Positions 1 to 6,965 are shown, numbered from the stretch's first letter. The stretch is DNA of 36,611 nucleotides from a bacterium (GCA_027021615.1 JALUTY010000061.1:1-36611), one strand, 5' to 3'. Numbers and translations: made by a program. Notes: a model not told the origin generated them from the letters alone.

Positions 1-126
1 GGCGTGCTCGCGCCTCGGGGCTCGACGTACCGTCCCGTACGCCTGCGCCCCTCGGCGCTGCGCTTGCCCCGATCTGACGCACACTCGACGGTTTCGCGAC
101 GAACGCTCATGAATAATGCGGGCTAG
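1..126 (-). mobile_element. MITE-like short repeat, copy 1, cut by the window edge
   Basis: This stretch is nearly the exact reverse complement of 24834-24957, and both copies end in the same tract, ATGAATAATGCGGGCTAG. Only one terminus lies inside the window. The complete copy at 24834-25017 shows the element is about 184 bp with terminal inverted repeats starting CTAGC. No open reading frame is credible, so it is probably moved in trans or spread by recombination. Confidence 0.8.
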
Positions 127-180
127 GGGGCCGTTCGTCGTTGGTCGTTCGTCGTCATCAACCCGGCGGATAAACAGGCG

Positions 181-405
181 CTATCGCTCCCTGCTCGGAG
201 GGGCGTGGGGCCTGCTGGAGCGCCGGGCGTGGCTCCTACAGTCGCTGCACCCGGCACTCAGCCTACGCTTGGTGCTCTTCCGACCTCGGGGACTCCGAAA
301 ATGCCCGCACTTCAACCGCGTTTCAGCCCATGGGGCTGAGTGCCGGGTGCAGCGTAAGCCGGATGCCGCACTCACGCACGGCCGGAAGCAGGCCCCACGC
401 CCCTG
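181..405 (+). repeat. Dispersed intergenic repeat, copy A
   Basis: The element starts with CTATCG..CCCTGCTC.GAGGGGC, runs through GTGGGGCCTGCTGGAGCGC, and ends with CACGGCCGGAAGCAGG then CCCCACGCCCC. The two ends are imperfect inverted repeats (GGGGCGTGGGGCCTGCT against AGCAGGCCCCACGCCCC). Related copies lie at 17937-18123 (opposite orientation) and 21821-22033, with fragments at 10056 and 32141. Bases 127-180 show nothing recognisable, and 406-463 is the short space after the binding-protein gene. Confidence 0.65.
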
Positions 406-463
406 CGGCCACCCGCGCGCCCTTAGAGTCGCCGGGTCAACAAGAACTTACGCAGCACAACAG

Positions 464-1702
464 TCAGCGTGCCAGGTTGCAGCCGGTCTCGGCCACCGAG
501 GGGGTCACCTGGTCGGCCGGGAACACCCGCACCGGGTTCAGGATGGGGATGGGGTAGGCCGGATCCCGGGCGGTGCGGCCCCACGTGGCCGGGGTCAGGG
601 CCTGGTGGTCCTCCGGCCGCAGGGTGATCCGGCCCACCGGCAGCTCCACGCTCAGCCCCTCCAAAGCGCCCACCACGGCCTCCTTGTCGATGGACCCGGC
701 CTTCTCGGCCGCGGCCTTGTAGGCGTACACCGCGCCGTAAGCGCCGTGGGCGTTGTACGACGGGTACTGGCCGTACCGCTTGCGGTAGGCCTCGACGAAG
801 GCCCGGTTCCGCGCCGAGTCGTTGGCCAGGAACCAGTACCGGGTGCCCACCCACACCCCCTCGGGCATCCGATCCTTCAGGGCATAGAGCACCTCGGTGG
901 CGCCCCCCAAGGACATGAGGACGTCGAACCGGCCGTCGAAGAACCCCAGGTCCCGGGCCTGTCGGACGAAGTCGATCAGGTTCCCGCCCCACAGGGAGAT
1001 GAACACCCCCTCGGGCTTGGCCTTCATGATCTTGGTGATGTACGAGCTGAAGTCCGTGGTCTTGATGGGGGCGAACGCCACCTGGTCGTCGGGCAGGAAG
1101 GTCACGTCGGGCCGCAGCTCCTTGAGGTACTTCCGGAAGTACTCCCAGGACTGATACCCGAAGGCGTAGTCCGGCCCCACGGTGGCCCACACCTTGGCCT
1201 TGCTCTTCGCCGCCACCAGGGCCCCTGCCTTGCAGTTCTGGTTGATGTTCACCGACACCCGAAACGTGTATCGGTTGCACACGCTCCCGGTGACATCGGG
1301 TGTGGCGGCGTGGGTGATGATCAGGGGGGTGCGCAGCTCCTTCATGGCAGGCACCACCGACTTGGCCACCCCGCTCGAGTCGAGCCCGATCACGCAGTCC
1401 ACCCCCTTCTGGTACACCAGCTTGCGGATCGCCCGGATCGCCACGTCGGGCTTACCGGTGGAGTCCTCGAAGTACCCCTCGACCTTGCGTCCCAGGATGC
1501 CTCCCGCCCCGTTGATCTCGTCGATCGCCAGCTGGGCTCCCTGTTTGGCAAACTCGCCGTAGGTGGCGAACGGCCCCGACATGATGTAGACGAACCCCAG
1601 CTTGACCGGCTTCTCGGCCCGGGCCGCAGGCGCGAGCCACGGCAGGGCCAGTCCCACGGTGATCCAGACGACGACGCGGCGCAACGATCGGTGCGTGCTC
1701 AT
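464..1702 (-). CDS. Branched-chain amino acid-type ABC transporter substrate-binding protein (LivK/Peripla_BP_6 family)
   Basis: A 412-residue periplasmic binding protein. A cationic, hydrophobic N-terminus (about residues 1-30, ending PAARA) looks like a Sec signal peptide. The mature part opens with KLGFVYIMSGPFATYGEF and then GAQLAIDEINGAGGILGRKV, the hallmark start of the LivK-like type I binding fold. I chose the ATG at 1702 because AAAGGAGGTGGCC precedes it; an in-frame start 18 bases upstream lacks this site. No LivHMGF permease or ATPase genes are adjacent, so it is an orphan binding component here. In anaerobic degraders this family takes up branched-chain amino acids, but also aromatic and fatty acids. 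Its position downstream of a LiuR-type regulator and acyl-CoA dehydrogenase fits delivery of a carboxylic substrate, which is inference. The C-terminal half (GVWVGTRYWF onward) is normal for the family. Confidence 0.9.
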   Translation of the reverse strand: MSTHRSLRRVVVWITVGLALPWLAPAARAEKPVKLGFVYIMSGPFATYGEFAKQGAQLAIDEINGAGGILGRKVEGYFEDSTGKPDVAIRAIRKLVYQKGVDCVIGLDSSGVAKSVVPAMKELRTPLIITHAATPDVTGSVCNRYTFRVSVNINQNCKAGALVAAKSKAKVWATVGPDYAFGYQSWEYFRKYLKELRPDVTFLPDDQVAFAPIKTTDFSSYITKIMKAKPEGVFISLWGGNLIDFVRQARDLGFFDGRFDVLMSLGGATEVLYALKDRMPEGVWVGTRYWFLANDSARNRAFVEAYRKRYGQYPSYNAHGAYGAVYAYKAAAEKAGSIDKEAVVGALEGLSVELPVGRITLRPEDHQALTPATWGRTARDPAYPIPILNPVRVFPADQVTPSVAETGCNLAR

Positions 1703-1802
1703 GGCCACCTCCTTTCCCAAGGGCGATGGGGCCGGTCCACCCGGCCCCCGGAATCAGCCGACCGATGGAGTATAGCTTCCAAACGCCGGTTGCCAAGGGG
1801 AC

Positions 1803-2489
1803 CTAACAGGACTCCCCCCCTTTTCTTCCACCGACCCGGTATTGAGGCGCCTCGCCCCAGCACAGGTAGGCCCATCCTCCGTAGAGCTCCTCCATACGGA
1901 CGTTTTCGAGGCATGCTGCCATGGCCTCCCAGGGCCGACGCTCGGCCGCCTCTACCGTGACCCCGAACCCGCGGGTCAGCCACACCCCGAGGCGGAACGT
2001 CCATTCCGGCCAGCCGGAGGCGCGCTTGAGGTCTAACAAGACCAGCCTGCGTCCCGGCTCCAAGGCCTCGGCCGCGTTCCGGATCACCTGCGCGTATTCC
2101 GGGATGAGGGTGATCGCAAACGTGGACAGCACCCCGTGGAGGGGGGACGGAAACCGGTACTGCGTGGCGTCACACCGAACCAGATCCACGTTCCTCCACC
2201 CGCACCGCCGCACCTTCCCCCGGGCCTGGTCCAGCATCCGGTCGGTCAGGTCGACCCCCACGACCCAACCTTCCGTCCCCACGGCCCGACGCAGCAGGGC
2301 GATGTTCAGGCCCGTACCGCACCCGATGTCCACCACGGTGTCCCCCCGCTCCAGGGCCAGGGCCTCGACGGCTCGACGTCGGTACGTGGGGAGCCGGAAC
2401 CCGGCCAACACGTACAGGTTGGAGGTCAGGTCGTAGAGCGCGGCCCGTTTCCGATAGACCTGCCTCACGTCCTCCCTAGAGAGCCCCAT
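1803..2489 (-). CDS. Class I SAM-dependent methyltransferase (UbiE/Methyltransf_11-like)
   Basis: A 228-residue protein whose residues 51-61 (TVVDIGCGTGL) are the glycine-rich SAM-binding motif I, followed by an acidic motif II region (VVGVDLTDRMLDQA) and the motif around LVRCDATQYRF. The N-terminus VYRKRAALYDLTSNLYVLAGFR resembles quinone/phospholipid methyltransferases of the UbiE type. The ATG at 2489 has GGAGGCGATCCG upstream. It starts 14 bases after the stop of the acyl-CoA dehydrogenase gene, so the two are co-transcribed. The methyl acceptor cannot be read from the sequence; lipids, quinones or small metabolites are all possible. Confidence 0.85.
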   Translation of the reverse strand: MGLSREDVRQVYRKRAALYDLTSNLYVLAGFRLPTYRRRAVEALALERGDTVVDIGCGTGLNIALLRRAVGTEGWVVGVDLTDRMLDQARGKVRRCGWRNVDLVRCDATQYRFPSPLHGVLSTFAITLIPEYAQVIRNAAEALEPGRRLVLLDLKRASGWPEWTFRLGVWLTRGFGVTVEAAERRPWEAMAACLENVRMEELYGGWAYLCWGEAPQYRVGGRKGGESC

Positions 2490-2503
2490 CGGATCGCCTC
2501 CGC

Positions 2504-3748
2504 CTACTCGTACACCTTCTCCTCCAAGGCGTCGGCCTCGGCCGCGTCCGCCTCGGGGTCCCGGGTCTGGCCCGCGGCCCGGTAGCGTTGGTACTCCTTG
2601 TACCACTCGTTGGCGATGATCATGGCCATGACCTCGTTGGTCCCGGTCCAGATCGAGGCCAGCCGAAGGTCCCGGGAGATCCGCTCCACAGGGAAGACGT
2701 TGGTGTAGCCGATCCCCCCCATCACCTGCATGGCGTGGTGCACCGCCTTCTGGCACGACTCGGTCACGAACTTCTTGGCCTCGGACACCATGCGACGGAC
2801 CCGCTTCGCCTCCACCCCGGCGTCCACCGCCTGGGCCGTCACCTGGATCATGGCCCGGGAGGCGTCGAGCAGGGTCACGGCCTCGGCCACCTGAAAGCTG
2901 ACGCCCTGGAACTCGCAGATCCGCCGGCCGAAGGCCTTCCGGCGGGCGGTGTAGCCGGTGGCCACCTCCACTGCCGGCCGGGCCGCCCCGATGGTCATGG
3001 CCGCCGTGCCGAGGCGCTCGGGGATCATCATGGTGTTGAAGACCGCCACCCCCCGGTTCAGCTCGCCCAACAGGTTCTCTTTGGGCACCTTCACGTCCTT
3101 GAACACCACCCGGCTCGCCCCCCCGCCCCGGCACCCCATGAGACCGTAGAGGTACGGGGTCTCCACCCCCGGGCCCCGGTCCACGATGAAGCACGAGATC
3201 CCCCGGTGGGGGTCGGCGTCGGGGTCGGTGCGGGCGTACACCAGGAAGAAGTCGGCCCGCTCGCCCCCCACGATGAACCGCTTTGCGCCGTTCAGCACGA
3301 AGTGGTCCCCCTTGTCCTCGGCCACGGTGGTGGTGCCGAAGAAATCCGACCCGCCCCGGGGCTCGGTGAGGCACTCGGCCGCGAACAGATCGCCCTTGAG
3401 CAGCGGCACGACGTACCGCTCCTTCTGCTCGTCGGTGCCATGGAGGATGATCGCGTCGCACACCAGCTCGGCCCCCACCCCGAAGGTGCAGGCAAAGATG
3501 TAGCCCAGGGTGCCGATCTCCTCCATCACCATGCAGGTGGTCACCCAGTCCATGCCCCGCCCCCCCCACCGTTTGGGGTAGCGGCATCCCATCAGGTTCC
3601 GCCGACCCGCCTCCCGGAGGAACTCCTCCGGGAACCGGATCACGTCCCGGTCCATGTCCAGGATCATCTGGCGGGGCACGCTCTTGACGAACTCGCGGAC
3701 CTCGTCCCGGAGCTTGATCTGCTCCTCGTTCAGAAGGTAGTCGAACAC
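2504..3748 (-). CDS. Acyl-CoA dehydrogenase family protein
   Basis: A 414-residue FAD flavoprotein that would oxidise an acyl-CoA to the 2,3-enoyl-CoA. Family landmarks are CLTEPRGGSDFFGT (FAD/substrate loop, about residues 127-139), RKAFGRRICEFQGVSFQVAE, and the C-terminal HAMQVMGGIGYTNVFPVER. At the place where medium/short-chain enzymes carry catalytic Glu in EGT, this protein has WTGTNEV. The likely base is instead E244 in MIPERLG, the position used by isovaleryl- and long-chain acyl-CoA dehydrogenases (inference by motif alignment). The start is GTG at 3748 preceded by AAGGAGAGGACC, which overlaps the last codons of the ligase remnant. It sits in a minus-strand run with a LiuR-like regulator, suggesting branched-chain or fatty acyl-CoA oxidation. 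Confidence 0.92.
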   Translation of the reverse strand: MFDYLLNEEQIKLRDEVREFVKSVPRQMILDMDRDVIRFPEEFLREAGRRNLMGCRYPKRWGGRGMDWVTTCMVMEEIGTLGYIFACTFGVGAELVCDAIILHGTDEQKERYVVPLLKGDLFAAECLTEPRGGSDFFGTTTVAEDKGDHFVLNGAKRFIVGGERADFFLVYARTDPDADPHRGISCFIVDRGPGVETPYLYGLMGCRGGGASRVVFKDVKVPKENLLGELNRGVAVFNTMMIPERLGTAAMTIGAARPAVEVATGYTARRKAFGRRICEFQGVSFQVAEAVTLLDASRAMIQVTAQAVDAGVEAKRVRRMVSEAKKFVTESCQKAVHHAMQVMGGIGYTNVFPVERISRDLRLASIWTGTNEVMAMIIANEWYKEYQRYRAAGQTRDPEADAAEADALEEKVYE

Positions 3749-3758
3749 GGTCCTCTCC

Positions 3759-4026
3759 TTACGCGTTGTGCTCCTGCCGGAGCTCGTACTTCATGACCCT
3801 GCCGCTCGGGGTGTGGGGAAGCTCCTCCACGAACCAAAATCAGGGATGCTTTGGCCCATGATCATGATGGCGGCGCGGCCACTCCGGGACACGCCCCACG
3901 CCAGGGGCCGCGCGGCCCCGGCCCAACAATCTGAGACCCAGGAGGTGCACCCGCCCCCTGGGCGCGGAGTGCCATCTTACGGGTGATCTGTCGGCCGTTG
4001 CGGTCGATGAGCTCAACAAGGTTCAT
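3759..4026 (-). pseudogene. Remnant of an AMP-forming acyl-CoA ligase with the core deleted
   Basis: The ATG at 4026 begins MNLVELIDRNGRQITRKMALR, a typical ligase N-terminus. At the other end the frame closing with TAA at 3759 reads FVEELPHTPSGRVMKYELR, the classic ligase C-terminus carrying the PTGK-like lysine loop. About 190 bp of unrelated-looking sequence with stops joins them, so roughly 450-500 codons, including the ATP/AMP motifs, are missing. The ATG has AAGGAG upstream and overlaps the end of the merR gene by 14 bases, and the TAA lies in the ribosome site of the acyl-CoA dehydrogenase gene. The ancestral order was therefore regulator-ligase-dehydrogenase-methyltransferase, tightly packed. 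Confidence 0.8.
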
Positions 4027-4438
4027 GGGATGCTCCTTCTTTCGAGAGGCGGTCGAGGGTCTCTTCCGGCGTCTCCATCGCGGCCCGGATGTCCTGCTCC
4101 AGCTCTGCCAGCTCCTTCTTCCGGCGTGCGATCTCCTCTAACTTCATTTTTCCGTACACCAGGCTTCGGCGGATCTGCTCGACCTCGGTCAGGTCCGTCT
4201 CGGGCATCCCGATCATCTCGGCGATCTCGTCCAGGGAGAACCCCAGCCGTTTACCCCGAAGGATCAGCCTGAGGCGGCGCCGATCCCCACGGGTGTACAC
4301 CCTCTGGTTGCCCGCGCTGCGGCGGGGCGTCAGCAGGCCCCTCTCCTCGTAGTACCGGATGGCACGGGGGCTGATGTCGAACTCCGCGGCCAGATCGGAG
4401 GTGGGATAGGTCCCCTCCCCAGATCGTCCTCCAGGCAC
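4013..4438 (-). CDS. MerR-family transcriptional regulator, LiuR-like
   Basis: A 141-residue DNA-binding regulator from the chosen start. The winged helix (LAAEFDISPRAIRYYEERGLLTP then GNQRVYTRGDRRRLRLIL) is followed by RGKRLGFSLDEIAEMIGM and a coiled-coil dimerisation helix rich in Glu/Lys (KMKLEEIARRKKELAELEQDI). That pattern is close to LiuR, which controls branched-chain amino acid and acyl-CoA catabolism in proteobacteria (established for LiuR, inferred here). No metal-binding cysteines are near the C-terminus; the single Cys is the last residue. The start is uncertain: GTG at 4438 gives the usual family length, but I see no good ribosome site. A half-palindrome TTGACG-CTC-CGTCGC at 4441-4456 may be an operator. 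Confidence 0.85.
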   Translation of the reverse strand: MPGGRSGEGTYPTSDLAAEFDISPRAIRYYEERGLLTPRRSAGNQRVYTRGDRRRLRLILRGKRLGFSLDEIAEMIGMPETDLTEVEQIRRSLVYGKMKLEEIARRKKELAELEQDIRAAMETPEETLDRLSKEGASHEPC

Positions 4439-4601
4439 GGCGCGACGGAGCGTCAACCTTGTCAAACAGGAGAAAACTCCAAAGCAGTACAGATGCCCGG
4501 TACCCGAGCTTGGCCGTAGCACGGCTCCTTCGTCCGGCGTCCTTGCACACTTCGATCCACCGTGTAGGCTACCGATCGGCAGCGGCTTCGGGGGCTCCTC
4601 C

Positions 4602-4629
4602 TTGACAAATGGACCACCGAGGCTATGAG
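4602..4629 (+). promoter_or_regulatory. Possible sigma-70 promoter for the small lipoprotein gene
   Basis: TTGACA at 4602-4607 and TATGAG at 4624-4629 are separated by 16 bases, giving a start about 190 bases before the lipoprotein ATG. The rest of the 390-base gap between the merR start and the lipoprotein gene (4439-4828) holds nothing else I recognise. Confidence 0.4.
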
Positions 4630-4828
4630 CAACTCTCGATGTGGAGAAACGGAGAAAGCATGAGGCAGAGAGTCCAGTCCGCGCATGGCGCGTTGGCCCG
4701 GGTGGCGGAAAAGCGGGCCGGTTTGCCAGCGTGCTGACCGGATACGAACTGGTGGCCGTAGGCCCAACCTCAACAGGGGTTTCTCGCGACTCGCAGGAGA
4801 GCCCCCAAAAACCCTCAGGAGGGAAGTC

Positions 4829-5005
4829 ATGAAAAAGATCCTCGCACTCACCGTCCTCGGCTTCGCCCTCGTGGCCTTCGGGTGCGCCGGCACCCAGACC
4901 CGCCAGGAGACCCCGATTACCAAGCAGACCAAGATCAAGTGTCCCAAGTGCGGCATGACCTTCACCGTGGGCGAGGGTCTGAAGGCGATCGAGAAGACAC
5001 GGTAG
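4829..5005 (+). CDS. Small lipoprotein with a CPKCG knuckle, function unknown
   Basis: A 58-residue protein. MKKILALTVLGFALVAFGC is a lipoprotein-type signal with Cys19 as the likely lipidated residue; the lipobox AFGC is slightly off consensus. The mature part is under 40 residues and carries KCPKCGMTFTVGEG, a single CxxCG knuckle of the kind that binds zinc or acts in thiol chemistry. AGGAGGGAAGTC precedes the ATG. A perfect 15-bp terminator stem follows, so it is transcribed alone. It converges with the selenopeptide maturase gene, but I see no direct evidence that they work together. Confidence 0.75.
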   Translation: MKKILALTVLGFALVAFGCAGTQTRQETPITKQTKIKCPKCGMTFTVGEGLKAIEKTR

Positions 5006-5035
5006 GCCCTACGTAACCGCGAAACGGCAACGAGG

Positions 5036-5077
5036 GAAGCGGCGGCCGGAGCAGGGATCCGGCCGCCGCTTCGGTTT
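5036..5077 (+). terminator. Rho-independent terminator after the lipoprotein gene
   Basis: A perfect 15-bp stem, GAAGCGGCGGCCGGA (5036-5050) paired with TCCGGCCGCCGCTTC (5058-5072), encloses a 7-base loop and is followed by GGTTTT. The T-run is on the plus side, so it serves the lipoprotein gene. Being convergent, it may also slow minus-strand transcripts leaving the maturase gene. Confidence 0.85.
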
Positions 5078-5112
5078 TGGGCCGGAAGCTCCCTGCAGCC
5101 GCGCGCATGGAA

Positions 5113-6582
5113 TCAGGACCGGGTCTGCGGCCGACCGGCGCAGTATGGATCGCGGGCCTCGAAGGTGTCGAGCCCGAACCCGCTCGTGCTGGCCAGGCAT
5201 CCCCCGCACACCGGTCGCACCGGGCAACCCCGGCAGGCGCTCGGGCCCGCCCGGTACCGGGCGGCCCGAGGGGAGTCGTAGATCTCGGCCAGGCTCTGGA
5301 CCCGCAGGGTCCCGATGGGAGAGGGGAACTTCCGGCAGGCGTGGACCTCGCCGTCCGGGAGGAGGCACACGAAGTTGAACGCGGCTCCGCAGCCGAACCC
5401 CGTGCACCCCCCGAACACCGGCTCGCCCCGCTGATACCGCAGCGGGTTGAGCAGGTTGTCCTTGAGCCCGAGCACAGGGTTCTCGCGGGCGGCAACCAGG
5501 TAGTCCTCGAGGAATGCCCGGTACCGCTCCCTCGGCACGACCGGCAGGTTGGCCCCCTCCCCCACGGGGGATAGGCGGTTGAAATGGAACCGGTCCGCCC
5601 GTGGCCGGAGCCGCTCGGCCAACGGCAGCACCTGGTCCACGTTGTCCCGGGTCAGGGTGAGCATGACCATCGAAAACACCCCGAGCCTGCGCAAGAGGCC
5701 GAGGAACTCCAGGGTGCGCTCGAAGTGCCCCGGGCCCCGAATCGCGTCGTTGTGCTCCTTGAGCCCTTCCAGGCTCACCTGGAACACCTCGGGGGGCCGA
5801 ATCGCGCACAGAGCCTCGATCGAATCGCGCGGGGAGGGGTTCCCCAGAACCGTGAGCCCGAAGCCCCGGTCCGCCGCCTCCCGGTAGAGGTCCAGGAACC
5901 GGGGGTGAAGCAAGGGGTTGCCGCCGGTGAAAGTCACGTGGCCCCGCACCCGCCGCTCCCGGCAGAACCAGTGGAGGTCGTCAAGAACCCGCAGGGCTCG
6001 ATCGTGGGGGAGGACATCCCGGGGGCTGCGGTCGTAGCAGTGCCGGCACCGCAGGTCACAGGCCTGGGTGAGGTGCCACTGCAGGGTGAAGACCGGTGCC
6101 ACCAGAAACTCCTTCCACCCGTGCGGCTCCACGCCGAGCTGTCGGGGATCGCGGCGCAGGAGCGGGGTCGGGGCCAACACCAGCCCCTCGTCCTGGGCCC
6201 GACCCAGGATCGCCTCGATCCGGCCCACCGGCACACCCCCCTCCCGGGCCGCTTCCTCGGGCCGGATCCCCTCCACCACGATCTTGAGGGCGAGCAGGTC
6301 CTCGGGGTCTGCGGCCTTGACTCGGGGCTCCTCCCCTGGGGGTCTCCACACCAAGACGAGCTGCTCTCCAGGGGTCGGCGACGGCGCCGAGGACGCGCCC
6401 GGGGCCAGCAGCTCGGGGAGGCCCCGCCACCCCACCCGCACGACCGAGAGAGTGGGGTTGGCCTCGGCCGCCCCAGAAGGGAGTTCCGGATCGGGCGCGG
6501 GCGCCGCCTGGGACAGAGTCCGCTCCAAACGGGCCAGGTCTGCGGCGTAAGGGGGCCTATCGGAATCCGTGGGCTTCGGCAT
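5113..6582 (-). CDS. sbtM: Radical SAM/SPASM peptide maturase, SbtM (selenobiotic) type
   Basis: A 489-residue radical SAM enzyme predicted to modify the selenocysteine peptide encoded just upstream. Residues 1-160 form an N-terminal domain with a helix-turn-helix-like stretch (LLALKIVVEGIRPEEAAREGGVPVGRIEAIL) that may bind the peptide leader. The radical SAM core starts at C175-x3-C179-x2-C182 (CDLRCRHCYD), followed by FTGGNPLLHP. The last 100 residues are a SPASM-type region with many Cys (GCTGFGCGAAFNFVC, ACRKFPSPIG, ACRGCPVRPVCGGC, final DPYC) that would hold extra Fe-S clusters. The ATG at 6582 has AAGGATAGGGACGG before it. From memory, public family models name this kind SbtM, partner of SbtA thio(seleno)oxazole-type precursors. 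The chemistry is not visible here, but the pairing with a Sec-rich peptide supports the call. Confidence 0.85.
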   Translation of the reverse strand: MPKPTDSDRPPYAADLARLERTLSQAAPAPDPELPSGAAEANPTLSVVRVGWRGLPELLAPGASSAPSPTPGEQLVLVWRPPGEEPRVKAADPEDLLALKIVVEGIRPEEAAREGGVPVGRIEAILGRAQDEGLVLAPTPLLRRDPRQLGVEPHGWKEFLVAPVFTLQWHLTQACDLRCRHCYDRSPRDVLPHDRALRVLDDLHWFCRERRVRGHVTFTGGNPLLHPRFLDLYREAADRGFGLTVLGNPSPRDSIEALCAIRPPEVFQVSLEGLKEHNDAIRGPGHFERTLEFLGLLRRLGVFSMVMLTLTRDNVDQVLPLAERLRPRADRFHFNRLSPVGEGANLPVVPRERYRAFLEDYLVAARENPVLGLKDNLLNPLRYQRGEPVFGGCTGFGCGAAFNFVCLLPDGEVHACRKFPSPIGTLRVQSLAEIYDSPRAARYRAGPSACRGCPVRPVCGGCLASTSGFGLDTFEARDPYCAGRPQTRS

Positions 6583-6620
6583 CCGTCCCTATCCTTTCCT
6601 TTCTTCCCTCACACCGCCCG

Positions 6621-6669
6621 AGAAACCGAGGCCGTTTCCCCGTCGGGCGGAACAGGGGAAACGGCCTCG
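6621..6669 (-). terminator. Terminator/attenuator between the sbtA and sbtM genes
   Basis: A perfect 15-bp inverted repeat, CGAGGCCGTTTCCCC against GGGGAAACGGCCTCG (6627-6641 and 6655-6669), has a 13-base loop and is followed on the minus strand by GGTTTCTC. It lies between the precursor stop and the maturase start. It probably ends most transcripts after the precursor and lets a fraction read through, giving many precursors per enzyme, a common arrangement in RiPP operons. Confidence 0.7.
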
Positions 6670-6718
6670 CGATCCTTTGAACGAGAAACTACCAAGAGCG
6701 TTCAGCCCCCGGCCGGGC

Positions 6719-6733
6719 AGCGCAGACCGCGCT
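6719..6733 (-). promoter_or_regulatory. SECIS-like hairpin for Sec71, overlapping the TAG stop
   Basis: AGCGC pairs with GCGCT around the loop GGTCT, with GG 25-26 nt after the third TGA. GGUCU is the same loop sequence as in E. coli fdhF. An outer pairing, CGGGC with GCCCG, can extend the stem. The TAG stop codon overlaps its 5' side, so the element continues past the coding end. Confidence 0.7.
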
Positions 6734-6965
6734 ACTGGTTCTTGGAGCCCGTTCAGGACCCCTGGCCGCCCGTCTTCTGTGCATCCTTGGTGCCGCCGGC
6801 ACCATCTTTGGCGCCCGTTCAGCCGGTGCTACCTGCACCGGTCTTCTGGCCGGATCAGCTCCCGTGGGCCCGACCCGCACAGCCCGTCAGGCCGAGGGTC
6901 GTCCCCGCCAGCAGCCCCGCCACGCTGAACCCGGCGAGGACCTTCTTCAGCAGGGTGCGGTCCAT
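6732..6965 (-). CDS. sbtA: Tri-selenocysteine RiPP precursor peptide, SbtA type (three recoded TGA codons)
   Basis: A 77-residue peptide if TGA is read as selenocysteine (U). The ATG at 6965 has a near-perfect ribosome site, AAGGAGGTGATGAC. Residues 1-29 (MDRTLLKKVLAGFSVAGLL onward) end in LTGC29, so the leader looks like a lipoprotein signal peptide. The rest is Gly/Ser/Thr/Lys-rich and contains in-frame TGA at codon 37 (6855-6857), codon 49 (6819-6821) and codon 71 (6753-6755). Their contexts are USGQK, UTGAK and UTGSK, i.e. a repeated U-[ST]-G-x-K. The frame closes at TAG (6732-6734). Each TGA is followed by a SECIS-like hairpin. The SbtM-type maturase gene lies 149 bases downstream. Ordinary gene callers would stop at codon 37 or miss it. 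Selenocysteine reading needs selA/B/C/D elsewhere in the genome, which I cannot see. Confidence 0.88.
6788..6804 (-). promoter_or_regulatory. SECIS-like hairpin for Sec49
   Basis: TGGTGCC pairs with GGCACCA around GGC (or one pair fewer around CGGCG), placing the loop GG again at 22-23 nt after the second TGA. The loop is tighter than the other two and lacks the GGT seen there, so it is the weakest of the three. Confidence 0.6.
6823..6841 (-). promoter_or_regulatory. SECIS-like hairpin for Sec37
   Basis: A 7-bp stem, CCGGTGC / GCACCGG, encloses the loop AGGTA. The loop GG is 22-23 nt after the first TGA, within the distance used by bacterial SECIS elements. The GGTGC-AGGT core resembles the apical part of the E. 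coli fdhF SECIS. The hairpin ends one base before the second TGA. Confidence 0.7.

Noticed and set aside
116..1960. 614-codon plus-strand open frame
   Set aside because: It is the antisense shadow of the substrate-binding protein gene and adjoining repeat; composition is Arg/Gly/Pro/His-rich with no domain.
2504..3748. Possible dead acyl-CoA dehydrogenase because Glu is missing before GT
   Set aside because: Isovaleryl- and long-chain enzymes use a Glu at another position, and a Glu is present there (E244).
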